Assembly: GCA_025612375.1 (NCBI GenBank) | Contig: JAAXKN010000013.1 | Span: 1-64,000 of the forward strand | Reading direction: 5' to 3' | Length of the DNA stretch: 64,000 nucleotides | From: Ignavibacteria bacterium | GTDB lineage: Bacteria > Bacteroidota > Ignavibacteria > Ignavibacteriales > SURF-24 | In this document: positions 8,435 through 16,509 of the stretch, one piece after another | Layout: each line of letters begins with the position of its first letter | Numbering within the stretch: the first letter of the stretch is position 1 | The notes under the pieces: generated by a model | What the model was told of the DNA's origin: nothing | The model's input: the letters and a program-made list of their open reading frames with translations, nothing else | Database searches by the model: none | Position numbers and translations under genes: made by a program

Positions 8435-10996
8435 GGGCATGGTAAAATAAAATGTCGTGCCTTTTCCCCTCTCAGATTCCACCCAGATCCTTCCCTGGTG
8501 CCTTTCTACAATCTTCTTACATACAGCAAGCCCTATTCCTGTTCCCGGATATTTATCCCTGTCGTGCAGGCGCTGGAAGATAATAAAAACCCGGTCATAA
8601 AATTCCGGGTCAATTCCTATTCCATTATCTTTCACAGAGAAAATCCATTCGTTGTCTTTTTCTTCAAGGCCAATATGAATTTCCGGTGTTTTTTTGTCGC
8701 AGAATTTGATTGAATTGCTTAAGAGGTTCTGGAAAAGCTGAACGAGTTGTGTTTCATCGCCCCGTATAACCGGGAGGCTGTCAAAGGTAATACGGGCGCC
8801 CGATTCTTCAATGCTGATCTGAAGGTTGTCCAACACGTTTGACATTACCTCCATACAGTCAACAGGTTCAAATGGCTTTCCTCTTGTTGTAACTCGTGAA
8901 TACTGCAGGAGGTCGTTTATCAGCTGCTGCATGCGTTTTGCTCCCCCTGTAATGAAATATAGGAAATCATCTGCACTTTCATCCAGCTTCCCCTCGTATC
9001 GTTTTTCTAGGAGCTCGGCGTAACTGTGCATCATGCGCAGCGGCTCCTGAAGGTCATGTGAGGCAACGTAGGCGAACTGTTCGAGCTCAACATTCGACCT
9101 TTCAAGCTCTTTAAGCGTTTTTTCGAGTCTTGTCTGAGCCAGCTTCCTCTCGGTAATATCTAAAATAGTACCATATACCTTCAACAGGTTGCCGGAGCTG
9201 TCATAAACTGGCTGGCTTATTGTTGCAACATGCCTTATTCTGTTTCTTGCCGTAAAAATCCTGTATTCAGCAGTCATGGCATTCTGTTCTTTAACTGCAT
9301 CATCAATTGCTTTTAGAACAGTTGCCCGGTCGCCGGGGTAAAGGTGCTCCATCCAGTCATTAATTGAAAGTGCCGGCTGTCCGGGATCCATTTCAAATAT
9401 CCTGTAGACTTCTTCAGACCACTCCACTTTATTGTTAAGGGCATCAATATAAAAGCTTCCCATATGGGCGAGGCTCTGTGCATTCAGAAGGTTTGTTTCG
9501 CTTTCCCTTAATTTGGACAATGCTTGCTGAAGCTCCTGCTGTATAATTTTTTGCTCATTAATGTTTGTTGAACTGCCGAACCATTTTATGATTCCGTCTC
9601 CTTCCTTCATTGGAACGCTGCGGGTTAAAAACCAGCAGTATGTATCGTCTTTCCTGCGCAGCCTGTGTTCAATTTCGTAATCTTTCCCGCTTGAAAGCGC
9701 GTAAAGCCATATCTCTTTGGTCCTTTGCTGATCCTCCTGGTGGATCAGATCAAGCCATTTCCACCCCTGGCTTTCTTCCAGGCTCAGTCCTGTAAATTCC
9801 GTCCACTTTTGGTTGTAATATGTATGCCATCCATCAGAATCTGTTGACCAGATTATCTGCGGCAGGCTGTCTGCCAGAAGGCGGAAGCTTTCCTCACTCT
9901 GGCGCAGGTTTTCTTCAATTATCCTGCGGTTTGTAATATCCATTGCCATGCTGATAACAAGACGCCTGCCGTCGGGCAGGTTTCCAAGCGGGGCGGAGTA
10001 GAACTGCCATATGAGCTGCTTTCCGAAGCGTGTTCTGACCTTCAGTTCCAGGTCGACATTTTTACCTTTAAGGTTATATAAGCTTTTAATGAAGCTTTCT
10101 ACCTCATAATTTTTGCTCCCGTATGCTTTTTTCGTCCAATCTGGGATTGTAGGAATATCTTCCCGACTGTAGCCGCTTAACTCCGTCCAGGCTTCATTTA
10201 CAAGCGTTATCTCACCGTCCTCAGCATGTATCATTATGGGAATCGGGGAATCCTCAATTGCACGTCTGAATCGCTCCTCGCTTTGCCTGAGAGCCTCCTC
10301 ATAGTTTTTGCGGACAGATATATCCTCAATTGTAGTGATATAAAATTTGAAATTCCCTTCGGAATCGTACGCTCTTGATTTTGTATTAAAGCACCAGAGG
10401 AGGCTCCCGTTCTTAAGAACAAATCTTTTTTCAATGGAATATAATTCAATTTCCCCGGACTGCAGCTGGTGAAAGAAGGGGAGTTCTTTTTCCAGATCCT
10501 CAGCGTAGGTGATATCATAAAATGTCCGGGCGTAAAGCTCTTCGTGAGTATAGCCAAGTATATCGCAATACTGGCGGTTCAGCCGTAAATACCTGAGGTT
10601 TTCCCCAATATGCCCGGTTCCAATATAAGACTGTTCAAAAGTGCTCCTAAAGAGGATCTCGCTTTCTTTTAGCCTGGAATTTGCCTTCTTTCTCTGAATC
10701 TGCAGATAGGCTATTGTCCAGATCGTTATAAGATAAAGGGATACATTAAAGAGAATAGAGCCTGGATCATACGGATTAAAGGTAAGCAGAGACTTTATAA
10801 GTATAAAAACAGTATCTGCCGCAGCTACTGAAATTACATAAACTACTGTAATATCCTGCGCCGAAAGTACCAGAAGGGGGATTATGTACAAAAGCCAGAT
10901 GCTGTGTCCAAAAGAAGCATTAATGTCTACGAGAAATACTGCAATAATGAACAATACATTAAATAATATTGTAAAAAAGTAAGCTTTGTGTTTCAT
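8426..10996 (-). CDS. Membrane-anchored multi-PAS histidine kinase
   Basis: An 856-residue sensor kinase. About four hydrophobic helices fill residues 1-115, followed by four PAS/PAC units (roughly 118-235, 240-360, 365-490 and 500-625), each closed by a PAC-like ITTIEDISVRK, MAMDITNRR, SSTNINEQK or GTILDITERK segment. HisKA carries H647 in ASHDLQEPLRMM and HATPase ends the protein (DNGIGIDPEF, GTGIGLAVCK). The HDLQEPLR H-box and the PAC series resemble bacteriophytochrome-type and HWE-like soluble sensors, but no GAF/PHY domain is present. No response regulator is adjacent, so it is an orphan kinase. It is convergent with mlaD. Confidence 0.93.
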   Translation of the reverse strand: MKHKAYFFTILFNVLFIIAVFLVDINASFGHSIWLLYIIPLLVLSAQDITVVYVISVAAADTVFILIKSLLTFNPYDPGSILFNVSLYLITIWTIAYLQIQRKKANSRLKESEILFRSTFEQSYIGTGHIGENLRYLRLNRQYCDILGYTHEELYARTFYDITYAEDLEKELPFFHQLQSGEIELYSIEKRFVLKNGSLLWCFNTKSRAYDSEGNFKFYITTIEDISVRKNYEEALRQSEERFRRAIEDSPIPIMIHAEDGEITLVNEAWTELSGYSREDIPTIPDWTKKAYGSKNYEVESFIKSLYNLKGKNVDLELKVRTRFGKQLIWQFYSAPLGNLPDGRRLVISMAMDITNRRIIEENLRQSEESFRLLADSLPQIIWSTDSDGWHTYYNQKWTEFTGLSLEESQGWKWLDLIHQEDQQRTKEIWLYALSSGKDYEIEHRLRRKDDTYCWFLTRSVPMKEGDGIIKWFGSSTNINEQKIIQQELQQALSKLRESETNLLNAQSLAHMGSFYIDALNNKVEWSEEVYRIFEMDPGQPALSINDWMEHLYPGDRATVLKAIDDAVKEQNAMTAEYRIFTARNRIRHVATISQPVYDSSGNLLKVYGTILDITERKLAQTRLEKTLKELERSNVELEQFAYVASHDLQEPLRMMHSYAELLEKRYEGKLDESADDFLYFITGGAKRMQQLINDLLQYSRVTTRGKPFEPVDCMEVMSNVLDNLQISIEESGARITFDSLPVIRGDETQLVQLFQNLLSNSIKFCDKKTPEIHIGLEEKDNEWIFSVKDNGIGIDPEFYDRVFIIFQRLHDRDKYPGTGIGLAVCKKIVERHQGRIWVESERGKGTTFYFTMPKK

Positions 10997-11240
10997 ACAT
11001 TATTTTGTCTTTCGGAATTATTTATACTCCTTGCTTCCGGCTAAGAAAGTCCTCTCACTATCAATTTAACTCCTAAATTGTGGGGAAAATAGGGAAATTT
11101 TCATTCATGACGGATTTATCCCTTGGGGAATCTCCTTAAAAAGTATACTGAAAATTCTGCCCGGTTATCGCTGCATTGCCAGATCGTGAAGCCCCCAATT
11201 TTGAAGACTGTCTTTTCTAAACTACACCTCCAGTCCTATT

Positions 11241-11256
11241 AATTGTACATACAATT
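11241..11256. promoter_or_regulatory. Inverted repeat upstream of a sigma-54-like promoter
   Basis: AATTGT-ACAT-ACAATT is a perfect inverted repeat centred about 50 bp upstream of the -24 element at 11300. The location would suit an enhancer-binding activator site; the role is inferred. Confidence 0.3.
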
Positions 11257-11298
11257 CGTGTTAATATGGAAATGGGGCATTATTTAAGGGATAAAAAA

Positions 11299-11314
11299 GG
11301 GCACGGAAATTGCC
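11299..11314 (+). promoter_or_regulatory. Sigma-54-type promoter (-24/-12)
   Basis: GGGCACG-GAAA-TTGCC matches the sigma-54 consensus TGGCACG-N4-TTGC at all but the first base, with the required GG-N10-GC spacing. It would transcribe the exported His-rich gene at 11440 with a leader of roughly 115 nt. The same bases can form a short GGGC/GCCC hairpin, so the match needs experimental support. The rest of the 443-bp gap upstream of 11440 shows nothing else recognisable. Confidence 0.5.
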
Positions 11315-11439
11315 CCTATATTAGCGGCAACATAAAGTGTATATTTGCCGGGAGGGAAATCTAAAGGGCGGTTTATGCTTCCGTTATTTGAATACTATTT
11401 TTGTAAGTTATTAATTTAGCAGTCTTTAGGAGAGTCGTT

Positions 11440-12165
11440 ATGAAAAGTAAACATCTTATATTCGTCTTTACTTTATGCGCTGGTATAAGTGTAAACGCCC
11501 AGCAAATTGATGCCGGAATTTCAATCGGCGGCGGACAGAACAGTTTTTACCTGTCAATCGGTAATTATTTCCGGGTTCCTGAAAGGGAAGTAGTTGTTGT
11601 CAGGGAAAGAAGGATTCCGGATGAAGAGATTCCTGTAGTATTTTATATAGCTCAGAGAGCAAGAGTTCCTTATCGCGATATTATCGGATGCCGCCAGAGA
11701 GGGATGTCCTGGATGGATATCACATACCATTACAATCTCGGACCGGATATCTATTTCCCCGGAGAGGTACAGGGACCTCCTTATGGAAAGGCCTGGGGAC
11801 ACCGTAAAAAAGAAAGAGCAATGTACAGGGATTATGAGATCGTCAATGCCGTTAATTCAAGATTTATGTCGGACTATCATCACTGCTCGCCCTCTGAAAT
11901 AACCCGCCTGAGGGGCCAGGGAGTCTCTTACGTCCAGATAAACGACAGATATGTCGGAAAACGGGATCACGGACACGGAAAGGATAAGCATTATGAAGTT
12001 ATCGACCGCTCAAACGGGCGCGGAAGGGGTAATGGAAACGTGGTAATCGAACGCTCAAATGGAAAAGGGTATGACAAGGTTTTTGACAATGATGAAGGCC
12101 ACGGACATGGAAATGGTCATGGTAATGGAAATGGTCATGGAAATGGTCACGGAAAACATAAATAA
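11440..12165 (+). CDS. Exported protein with His/Gly/Asn-rich tail
   Basis: A 241-residue protein with signal peptide (MKSKHLIFVFTLCAGISVNA). Residues ~40-165 form an unfamiliar, charged, probably folded domain with two related segments: FYIAQRARVPYRDIIGCRQRGMSW and a later SPSEITRLRGQGVSYVQIND, suggesting an internal repeat. The last ~70 residues are low complexity, ending in tandem GHGNGHGNGNGHGNGHGKHK, likely able to bind divalent metals in the periplasm. AGGAG precedes the ATG; a sigma-54-like promoter and a strong terminator bracket it as a single-gene unit. Function unknown. Confidence 0.8.
   Translation: MKSKHLIFVFTLCAGISVNAQQIDAGISIGGGQNSFYLSIGNYFRVPEREVVVVRERRIPDEEIPVVFYIAQRARVPYRDIIGCRQRGMSWMDITYHYNLGPDIYFPGEVQGPPYGKAWGHRKKERAMYRDYEIVNAVNSRFMSDYHHCSPSEITRLRGQGVSYVQINDRYVGKRDHGHGKDKHYEVIDRSNGRGRGNGNVVIERSNGKGYDKVFDNDEGHGHGNGHGNGNGHGNGHGKHK
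12097..12156 (+). repeat. In-gene tandem repeat encoding the His/Gly/Asn tail
   Basis: Imperfect 6- and 12-nt units (GGNCAYGGNAAT and variants) repeat through the end of the preceding gene and encode the GHGN units. Slippage here would change tail length without shifting the frame. Confidence 0.8.
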
Positions 12166-12241
12166 CTGTCTCATTTGATGTAATTTGGCTGGAATTTCTT
12201 CACCTCCCGGCTTTTGCTCCACAACCAGAAGCCGGGATACT

Positions 12242-12285
12242 GAACCTTGAGGGCCTCCCCTTACCCTCAAGGTTCTTTTATTTTT
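12242..12285 (+). terminator. Strong intrinsic terminator
   Basis: GAACCTTGAGGG and CCCTCAAGGTTC form a perfect 12-bp stem followed by TTTTATTTTT. It ends transcription of the His-rich gene and separates it from the small gene at 12370. Confidence 0.88.
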
Positions 12286-12313
12286 AAATAAATTCATATT
12301 TTTCCAAAAAAAA

Positions 12314-12340
12314 TTCCGAAAACGTGTGCCGTCACCATAT
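12314..12340 (+). promoter_or_regulatory. Copy A of a shared 27-nt promoter-like element
   Basis: TTCCGAAAAC-N6-CGTCACCATAT, continuing into TATATATT, ends 29 nt before the start of the 50-aa gene. Two other copies with identical spacing are at 12834-12860 (minus strand) and 55763-55789. A purine tract AAAAAAA lies just upstream. Confidence 0.6.
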
Positions 12341-12369
12341 TATATATTAAGAGAAATTTTGGAGCTTTA

Positions 12370-12522
12370 ATGAAGTTAACTCGAAAAAGAGGCAGGCGGT
12401 CACGTCTTTTGCTTAAAATAGCACTCCAGGAGCAGCAGATTGCTGAAATGAGGCTCTATATTGAAGAGATGAAGAAGCTTATGCATGAAAGAATGAGAGG
12501 CATGAATTGTAGTGATAACTAG
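12370..12522 (+). CDS. Small basic coiled-coil protein, 50 aa
   Basis: ATG preceded by GGAG at 7 nt opens a 50-codon frame: a very basic N-terminus (KLTRKRGRRSRLLLK) followed by a continuous amphipathic helix (QEQQIAEMRLYIEEMKKLM). No family recognised. The promoter-like element upstream, the Shine-Dalgarno and the terminator directly after the stop together support a real small gene; a nucleic-acid-binding or protein-scaffold role would fit its charge but is a guess. Confidence 0.6.
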   Translation: MKLTRKRGRRSRLLLKIALQEQQIAEMRLYIEEMKKLMHERMRGMNCSDN

Positions 12523-12558
12523 GCCTGCAGTCTTATAATCTGCCCGCAGGCTATTTTT
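12523..12558 (+). terminator. Intrinsic terminator after the 50-aa gene
   Basis: GCCTGC and GCAGGC pair across a 17-nt loop and are followed by TATTTTT, starting 1 nt after the stop codon. Confidence 0.65.
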
Positions 12559-12713
12559 CTATAGTCAACTCCGGAAATTTACCGCTAAATTCTGATTAAA
12601 TGTGAGCTTTATACTCCGAATACTAATTTCTAGCTTTTCATTATTTGTTTCCACAACTGAGTACCATGCTGGTTTTATTGCCAACTATTAAGAGACAGCA
12701 CAGAGAGGGGAAT

Positions 12714-12809
12714 CTAAATAGCAATAAAAAGCAGATAATAGATCATTCCCGAGATCAGTGTGATAAAAAGAGCGTCAAAAAAGAAATGTTTCAGGGTTTC
12801 ACGTCTCAT
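12714..12809 (-). CDS. Tiny single-span membrane protein, 31 aa
   Basis: On the minus strand AAGGAG lies 7 nt before an ATG opening 31 codons that encode MRRETLKHFF followed by one hydrophobic helix (ALFITLISGMIYYLLFIAI) and a TAG stop. The same promoter-like element found before the 50-aa gene lies 25 nt upstream. The positive N-terminus predicts N-in orientation. It is convergent with the 50-aa gene. Too short for standard calling; I do not recognise a family. Confidence 0.55.
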   Translation of the reverse strand: MRRETLKHFFFDALFITLISGMIYYLLFIAI

Positions 12810-12833
12810 AATTTCTCCTTCTTATACATATAT

Positions 12834-12860
12834 ATATGGTGACGGAAGGCGAATTCGGAA
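12834..12860 (-). promoter_or_regulatory. Copy B of the shared 27-nt promoter-like element
   Basis: Read on the minus strand: TTCCGAATTC-N6-CGTCACCATAT, continuing into ATATATGTATAAG before the 31-aa gene. Spacing between the two conserved blocks is the same 6 nt as in the other two copies. Confidence 0.6.
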
Positions 12861-12997
12861 AAATTTTTGAAAAAAAATGAAAAAAATAAAATTTTCTTTT
12901 AAAGTACTAAGATTTTGCACCACTGAGATATATTAAATACCGGTATGAGCTCATTAGGGCTGCACTTACAGCCCGTGACGGGAAATAAAAGCAGGTC

Positions 12998-14155
12998 TTA
13001 ATTCTTTACAAGAAATTCCGCTACATCGGCTGTTCCGTTACTCAAACGTGCCTTTTCTATGTTAATGAGGTAGGATTGGTAAAACGCTTCATCTTGGAGT
13101 AGCTTTTTCACCACTTGCGGGAGTTTTTTCATATTCTTTTCATACACTCCCAGTCTGTTTTTCACAAGAAATTCTACGTTCCCTTTTTCCTGCTCCCAAA
13201 TGTAGTCGTTTACAACTGGTATCTTTCTAGTCATCAGTATCTCCATGAACGTGGATGCCCCGCATTTTGTAATTACCACATCCGAAACACTTAAAAGGTT
13301 GTAAACAAAACTGATATATCCATAAACCTTCAAATTCTCATAATTTCCTTTCTTCTTCAACTCCAAAGCAAATTCGTACAGGCTTTTATTCTTGCCGCAC
13401 ACAATTGCCAGACAAACCCCCGGGAGCTCCTCAAGCAGGTTTTTCAGTATTATCTCACCCTTTGGGATCCCGTCACCGCCGCCCATAATGAGGACAATTT
13501 TTTTAGTTACTTCAAAACCCAGCCTCTTTTTGAGAACCGGTATTTCCTCTCTTGGCATTGGAGCAGAATACTTTTCATCGAGTATGAAAGGGAATACATG
13601 AACCTTTTCATGTGGTATATTTTTTTTAAGAGCGTAGTTTTTCAGCTGCTGGCTGAAGACAATCATTGTCTGCTGCTTGTTAAGGAACCATATAGGGTGT
13701 GCTATATAGGGGTCTGTAACCACGGTTACAACCGGTATATCAAGCTTGTTTTCCTGCAGAATGTCGTAAACCGGTTTAATTAGAAAAAAATGGAAGATAA
13801 CAATTTTGCACGGCTTCTCATTTAAGATTTTCTCTTTCAGATATGGTTTTATTCTGTCTGAAACCAGGAGTGAATTGTACTTAGCTATGCCGATAATTTT
13901 ATTAAGTGCGTACAAAAGTTCATAGTACCACTTTGCTTTGCTTTGGAGTATGCGGTATCCATCCTCAACTATAAACCGTGCATATGAGGGAGCCTCAGCC
14001 AGGCCGTCAATCAGTACCGGCTCGATCTTATCTGTATAATTTTGCTGTATGTAATTTGATACAGACTTAGCCGGAGCCAGGTGTCCGCCTCCGGTTTTAA
14101 GATAGAGCATCAGGTATTTACATTTATGTTCTTCGTGTTCCATTTTATGCGGCAT
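12998..14155 (-). CDS. GT-B glycosyltransferase of the MGDG-synthase/MurG type
   Basis: About 385 residues. The N-terminal MGDG-synthase-like motif TGGGHLAPA is followed by a Rossmann-type half and a C-terminal GT28-like domain with VLIMGGGDG, VYGYISFVYNLLSVSDVVITKCG and a sugar-nucleotide-binding TFMEILMTRKIPVV. It probably transfers a hexose from a UDP-sugar to diacylglycerol or another lipid at the inner membrane. In-frame starts exist at 14164 (TTG), 14155 (ATG) and 14143 (ATG); I favour 14155 but the choice is uncertain. A second GT-like gene lies 117 bp upstream on the same strand, so both may act on one glycolipid. Confidence 0.85.
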   Translation of the reverse strand: MPHKMEHEEHKCKYLMLYLKTGGGHLAPAKSVSNYIQQNYTDKIEPVLIDGLAEAPSYARFIVEDGYRILQSKAKWYYELLYALNKIIGIAKYNSLLVSDRIKPYLKEKILNEKPCKIVIFHFFLIKPVYDILQENKLDIPVVTVVTDPYIAHPIWFLNKQQTMIVFSQQLKNYALKKNIPHEKVHVFPFILDEKYSAPMPREEIPVLKKRLGFEVTKKIVLIMGGGDGIPKGEIILKNLLEELPGVCLAIVCGKNKSLYEFALELKKKGNYENLKVYGYISFVYNLLSVSDVVITKCGASTFMEILMTRKIPVVNDYIWEQEKGNVEFLVKNRLGVYEKNMKKLPQVVKKLLQDEAFYQSYLINIEKARLSNGTADVAEFLVKN

Positions 14156-14238
14156 CAATCCCAAAACTGTAAGTTATTTGTTTAATAATCATTACTTCCC
14201 CTAAACCTTGATCTCAACCTGCTTCCTTCTGTCCTTAC

Positions 14239-14269
14239 TTTTTAATTTTTCATTTTTAATTTTTAATTG
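14239..14269 (+). repeat. Heptad AT repeat, copy 1
   Basis: Four 7-mers TTTTTAA, TTTTTCA, TTTTTAA, TTTTTAA followed by TTG, in the gap between the two glycosyltransferase genes. The same arrangement occurs at 39655-39685 and, less regularly, at 40308-40347, each preceded by TTAC. Confidence 0.7.
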
Positions 14270-14272
14270 ACT

Positions 14273-15592
14273 TCACCTGAATACAGGCGATACTTCCTTT
14301 TCCATTTTCCCGGTTTCCAGCACCTCCAGAATTTTGTATGTGCCAAGTTTCCTGGCCTTCAGGAATCCGGACCATGCAGCCTCGGCCAGGCGTCCGCTAT
14401 CCAGAAAGTCGAAGAGCCACTGGTCGGTATAGTCCGGGTCTTCCTGTCTGATCCCGGCATTAATTTCAGTGAGCCACTCCCTGTTGAAAATCTCCTGAGA
14501 TCCGAGGGCAGGAGTCATAACAATAGGAAGACCAAGTCCGCTGTAGAAGGAGAGTTCGCTCGGCTTTGTCCAAAGTATATCAGTCTTCCTTACAGTATCA
14601 TTGAACTGCTTGAAGTAGATTTGTATGTCAGGATCATAAATAATTTCAATGCTCTTTCTTGCATCCGGTAGCCGGTCTGCAACGTGATCAAAATATTCTT
14701 TTACCTCTTTTCTGATTCCGGCAACGAGGTTAAGTTTAATTTCTCCAGCGGCAAGTTTTTTCCTGAGGCTAAAGGCAATTTTACCCCCGATTTCCTTCTG
14801 TGCTCCGGCGCCTCCAACGCCGTAAGTAATTGTCAGCTTGCGGTCCTGCCTGAACTCGCAGTTTTCTTTGCCAAGAAAATATTCCACATTCCTTCCGTGC
14901 ATATGGTGAAATCTGCCTTTGGGATCCAGATAAAAAAGCCTTTGCCCAAGATCCGACCTTAAAGTAGGAAGGTCTTTACCTCCTAAGAGGTCGTCTGAAA
15001 CAGGAAAGCCAGTCAGGAATATCCTTTCATCTGGTACGCCATATGCTTTAAGCCTCTGGGCTGCCTTGGCGCAAGGAGCGAAATATTCAATGCGGCTGTC
15101 AAAAGGATTTTTTGAAACCCACACCCTGTTCAGGTCCGCATCGCAAATGATGCAGTAAATTTTATCATACCCATTCAGGTCCGCCGCAATAGCAGGGGCA
15201 TAGAAGGAGGTGAGAAGAGGGAGGTGTTTCTGCCGTATCTTTTCGAACATACCAAGGCACAGACCTTTTCTAATTGCTGACAAGAGCATTGAAACCTGCA
15301 GAGTACCCCGCGAAAGGTCTCGCATTGGATAAAAAGAAGGTATATGAAGAAAAGAGTCCAGTATTCCGAAAATTGGTTTTCCGACAACAGGGATGCCTCT
15401 TGCACGCGAGAACAGTTCATATGTGCCAAGCATCCTCCTCCAAAGTTTCCTCTCCGATGGCGCAGAGAGATCTGTTGCACCCACTGTAATAATTCCGTTC
15501 TCGGCAATATATTTAAAAGGGTATACCGCCCTCTGATGGCCGTAGCCCATATCGGCCGAAACTACCCACGCTTTTACATTTGTATCCAGCAT
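14273..15592 (-). CDS. GT-B-like putative glycosyltransferase, 439 aa
   Basis: The N-terminus WVVSADMGYGHQRA parallels the GGGH loop of the downstream glycosyltransferase, and the C-terminal half contains LTITYGVGGAGAQ and WTKPSELSFYSGLGLPIVM, resembling the sugar-nucleotide site of GT28 enzymes. The central ~100 residues do not resemble any family I can name. No signal peptide; cytoplasmic or membrane-peripheral. It would be transcribed before the 12998-14155 gene. Acceptor and donor unknown; the alternative is a non-catalytic GT-B fold protein. Confidence 0.7.
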   Translation of the reverse strand: MLDTNVKAWVVSADMGYGHQRAVYPFKYIAENGIITVGATDLSAPSERKLWRRMLGTYELFSRARGIPVVGKPIFGILDSFLHIPSFYPMRDLSRGTLQVSMLLSAIRKGLCLGMFEKIRQKHLPLLTSFYAPAIAADLNGYDKIYCIICDADLNRVWVSKNPFDSRIEYFAPCAKAAQRLKAYGVPDERIFLTGFPVSDDLLGGKDLPTLRSDLGQRLFYLDPKGRFHHMHGRNVEYFLGKENCEFRQDRKLTITYGVGGAGAQKEIGGKIAFSLRKKLAAGEIKLNLVAGIRKEVKEYFDHVADRLPDARKSIEIIYDPDIQIYFKQFNDTVRKTDILWTKPSELSFYSGLGLPIVMTPALGSQEIFNREWLTEINAGIRQEDPDYTDQWLFDFLDSGRLAEAAWSGFLKARKLGTYKILEVLETGKMEKEVSPVFR

Positions 15593-15745
15593 CGCCCTGA
15601 TTATTTATTTAATCTAAAATACATAAAATATAAAATAATTTTCCCGGATTCTTAAAACAAATATTTTTTGTGAAATTCACCGGCTCAGCTAAAATTTAAC
15701 CTTGAAATTTGGGCCAAACATCAAAATCTTTATAATAAGAAAGAA

Positions 15746-16216
15746 ATGGAGGAATGGATGAGAAAAGATTTGAAACTCGACAGCGCACAACTGGCATCCA
15801 AAATTGAAGCGGATAAATTCATGCTTTACCTGGGTGTTGAATCTGAGCTTGACAGCTTTTTGCATAAACTCATTGAACTGGGTGACCTGAAGAAAGGGGA
15901 CGATTATATAATCTATGAAGATCCCGTAGAAGGCAGAACTATAAAAGAATATTTTATCGGCTTTAACGCCGTGGAATTCCTTCTCAGGCTTATTAAAGGT
16001 GAGGCGGGAATTACAAACGTAGAACTTTACAGGGATATACACTCTAATCCCCGGACAGTTGATAAAATCTCTGATTACTTTAATAATCTCAAAAGAAAAT
16101 ACCCCGAATTAAAGGAGGGCTATATCCCTTCTGCCGGCCAGAAGGAGAGGATTCATGAACTAAAGAGCCAGGCAGTTAAAGAGTTAAGACACATAATCGA
16201 TATGGAACAGGGCTGA
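15746..16216 (+). CDS. Hypothetical protein, 156 aa
   Basis: Family not recognised. Soluble, helical and charged; the middle (YIIYEDPVEGRTIKEYFIGFNAVEFLLRL) and the C-terminal helix (KERIHELKSQAVKELRHII) are the most structured parts. ATGs exist at 15746 and 15758 in frame; GGAGGA at 15748-15753 is only 4 nt from the second, so the start is uncertain. It is a single gene ended by a strong bidirectional terminator. Confidence 0.65.
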   Translation: MEEWMRKDLKLDSAQLASKIEADKFMLYLGVESELDSFLHKLIELGDLKKGDDYIIYEDPVEGRTIKEYFIGFNAVEFLLRLIKGEAGITNVELYRDIHSNPRTVDKISDYFNNLKRKYPELKEGYIPSAGQKERIHELKSQAVKELRHIIDMEQG

Positions 16217-16250
16217 TAAGCAGAATAAATTCAAAATTTTTAGGACTAAA

Positions 16251-16290
16251 ATAAAGAACAGCCCCGTTTTACAACGGGGCTGTTCTTTAT
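16251..16290. terminator. Bidirectional intrinsic terminator
   Basis: A perfect 18-bp stem (ATAAAGAACAGCCCCGTT with its complement) and a TTAC loop lies between convergent genes and is A/T-rich on both flanks, so it can end both transcripts. Confidence 0.9.
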
Positions 16291-16302
16291 TTATTTGTCT
16301 TT

Positions 16303-16509
16303 CTAGAACGTTACCCTGTTTCTCAGGTTGTCTATTACGTCTCTTGAGATGCCGGGTACATTGTTCAGATCATTCCAGCTTCTGTATGGACGATGGCTTA
16401 CTATATCCTGAGCTTTATCCCTTCCTACATTTGGAAGACTTGCTAACTCATCAACACTGCAGTTGTTGATATTGATCATGTTCTGAGAACCTTTTCCTGG
16501 TGTTGCCAT
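16303..16509 (-). CDS. Helix-hairpin-helix (ComEA-like) small protein
   Basis: 68 residues, almost entirely two HhH motifs: INNCSVDELASLPNVGRDKAQDIV and WNDLNNVPGISRDVIDNL. This is the DNA-backbone-binding module of ComEA/ComE proteins, but there is no signal peptide or membrane anchor, so it is not a standard competence receptor; a cytoplasmic DNA-associated role is likelier. The ATG follows AAAGAGGATAAAAC on the minus strand. Monocistronic. Confidence 0.85.
   Translation of the reverse strand: MATPGKGSQNMININNCSVDELASLPNVGRDKAQDIVSHRPYRSWNDLNNVPGISRDVIDNLRNRVTF

Noticed and set aside
11373-11417. 14-codon ORF in the leader of the His-rich gene
   Set aside because: No ribosome site and no attenuator-like pairing, so it is not a convincing leader peptide.
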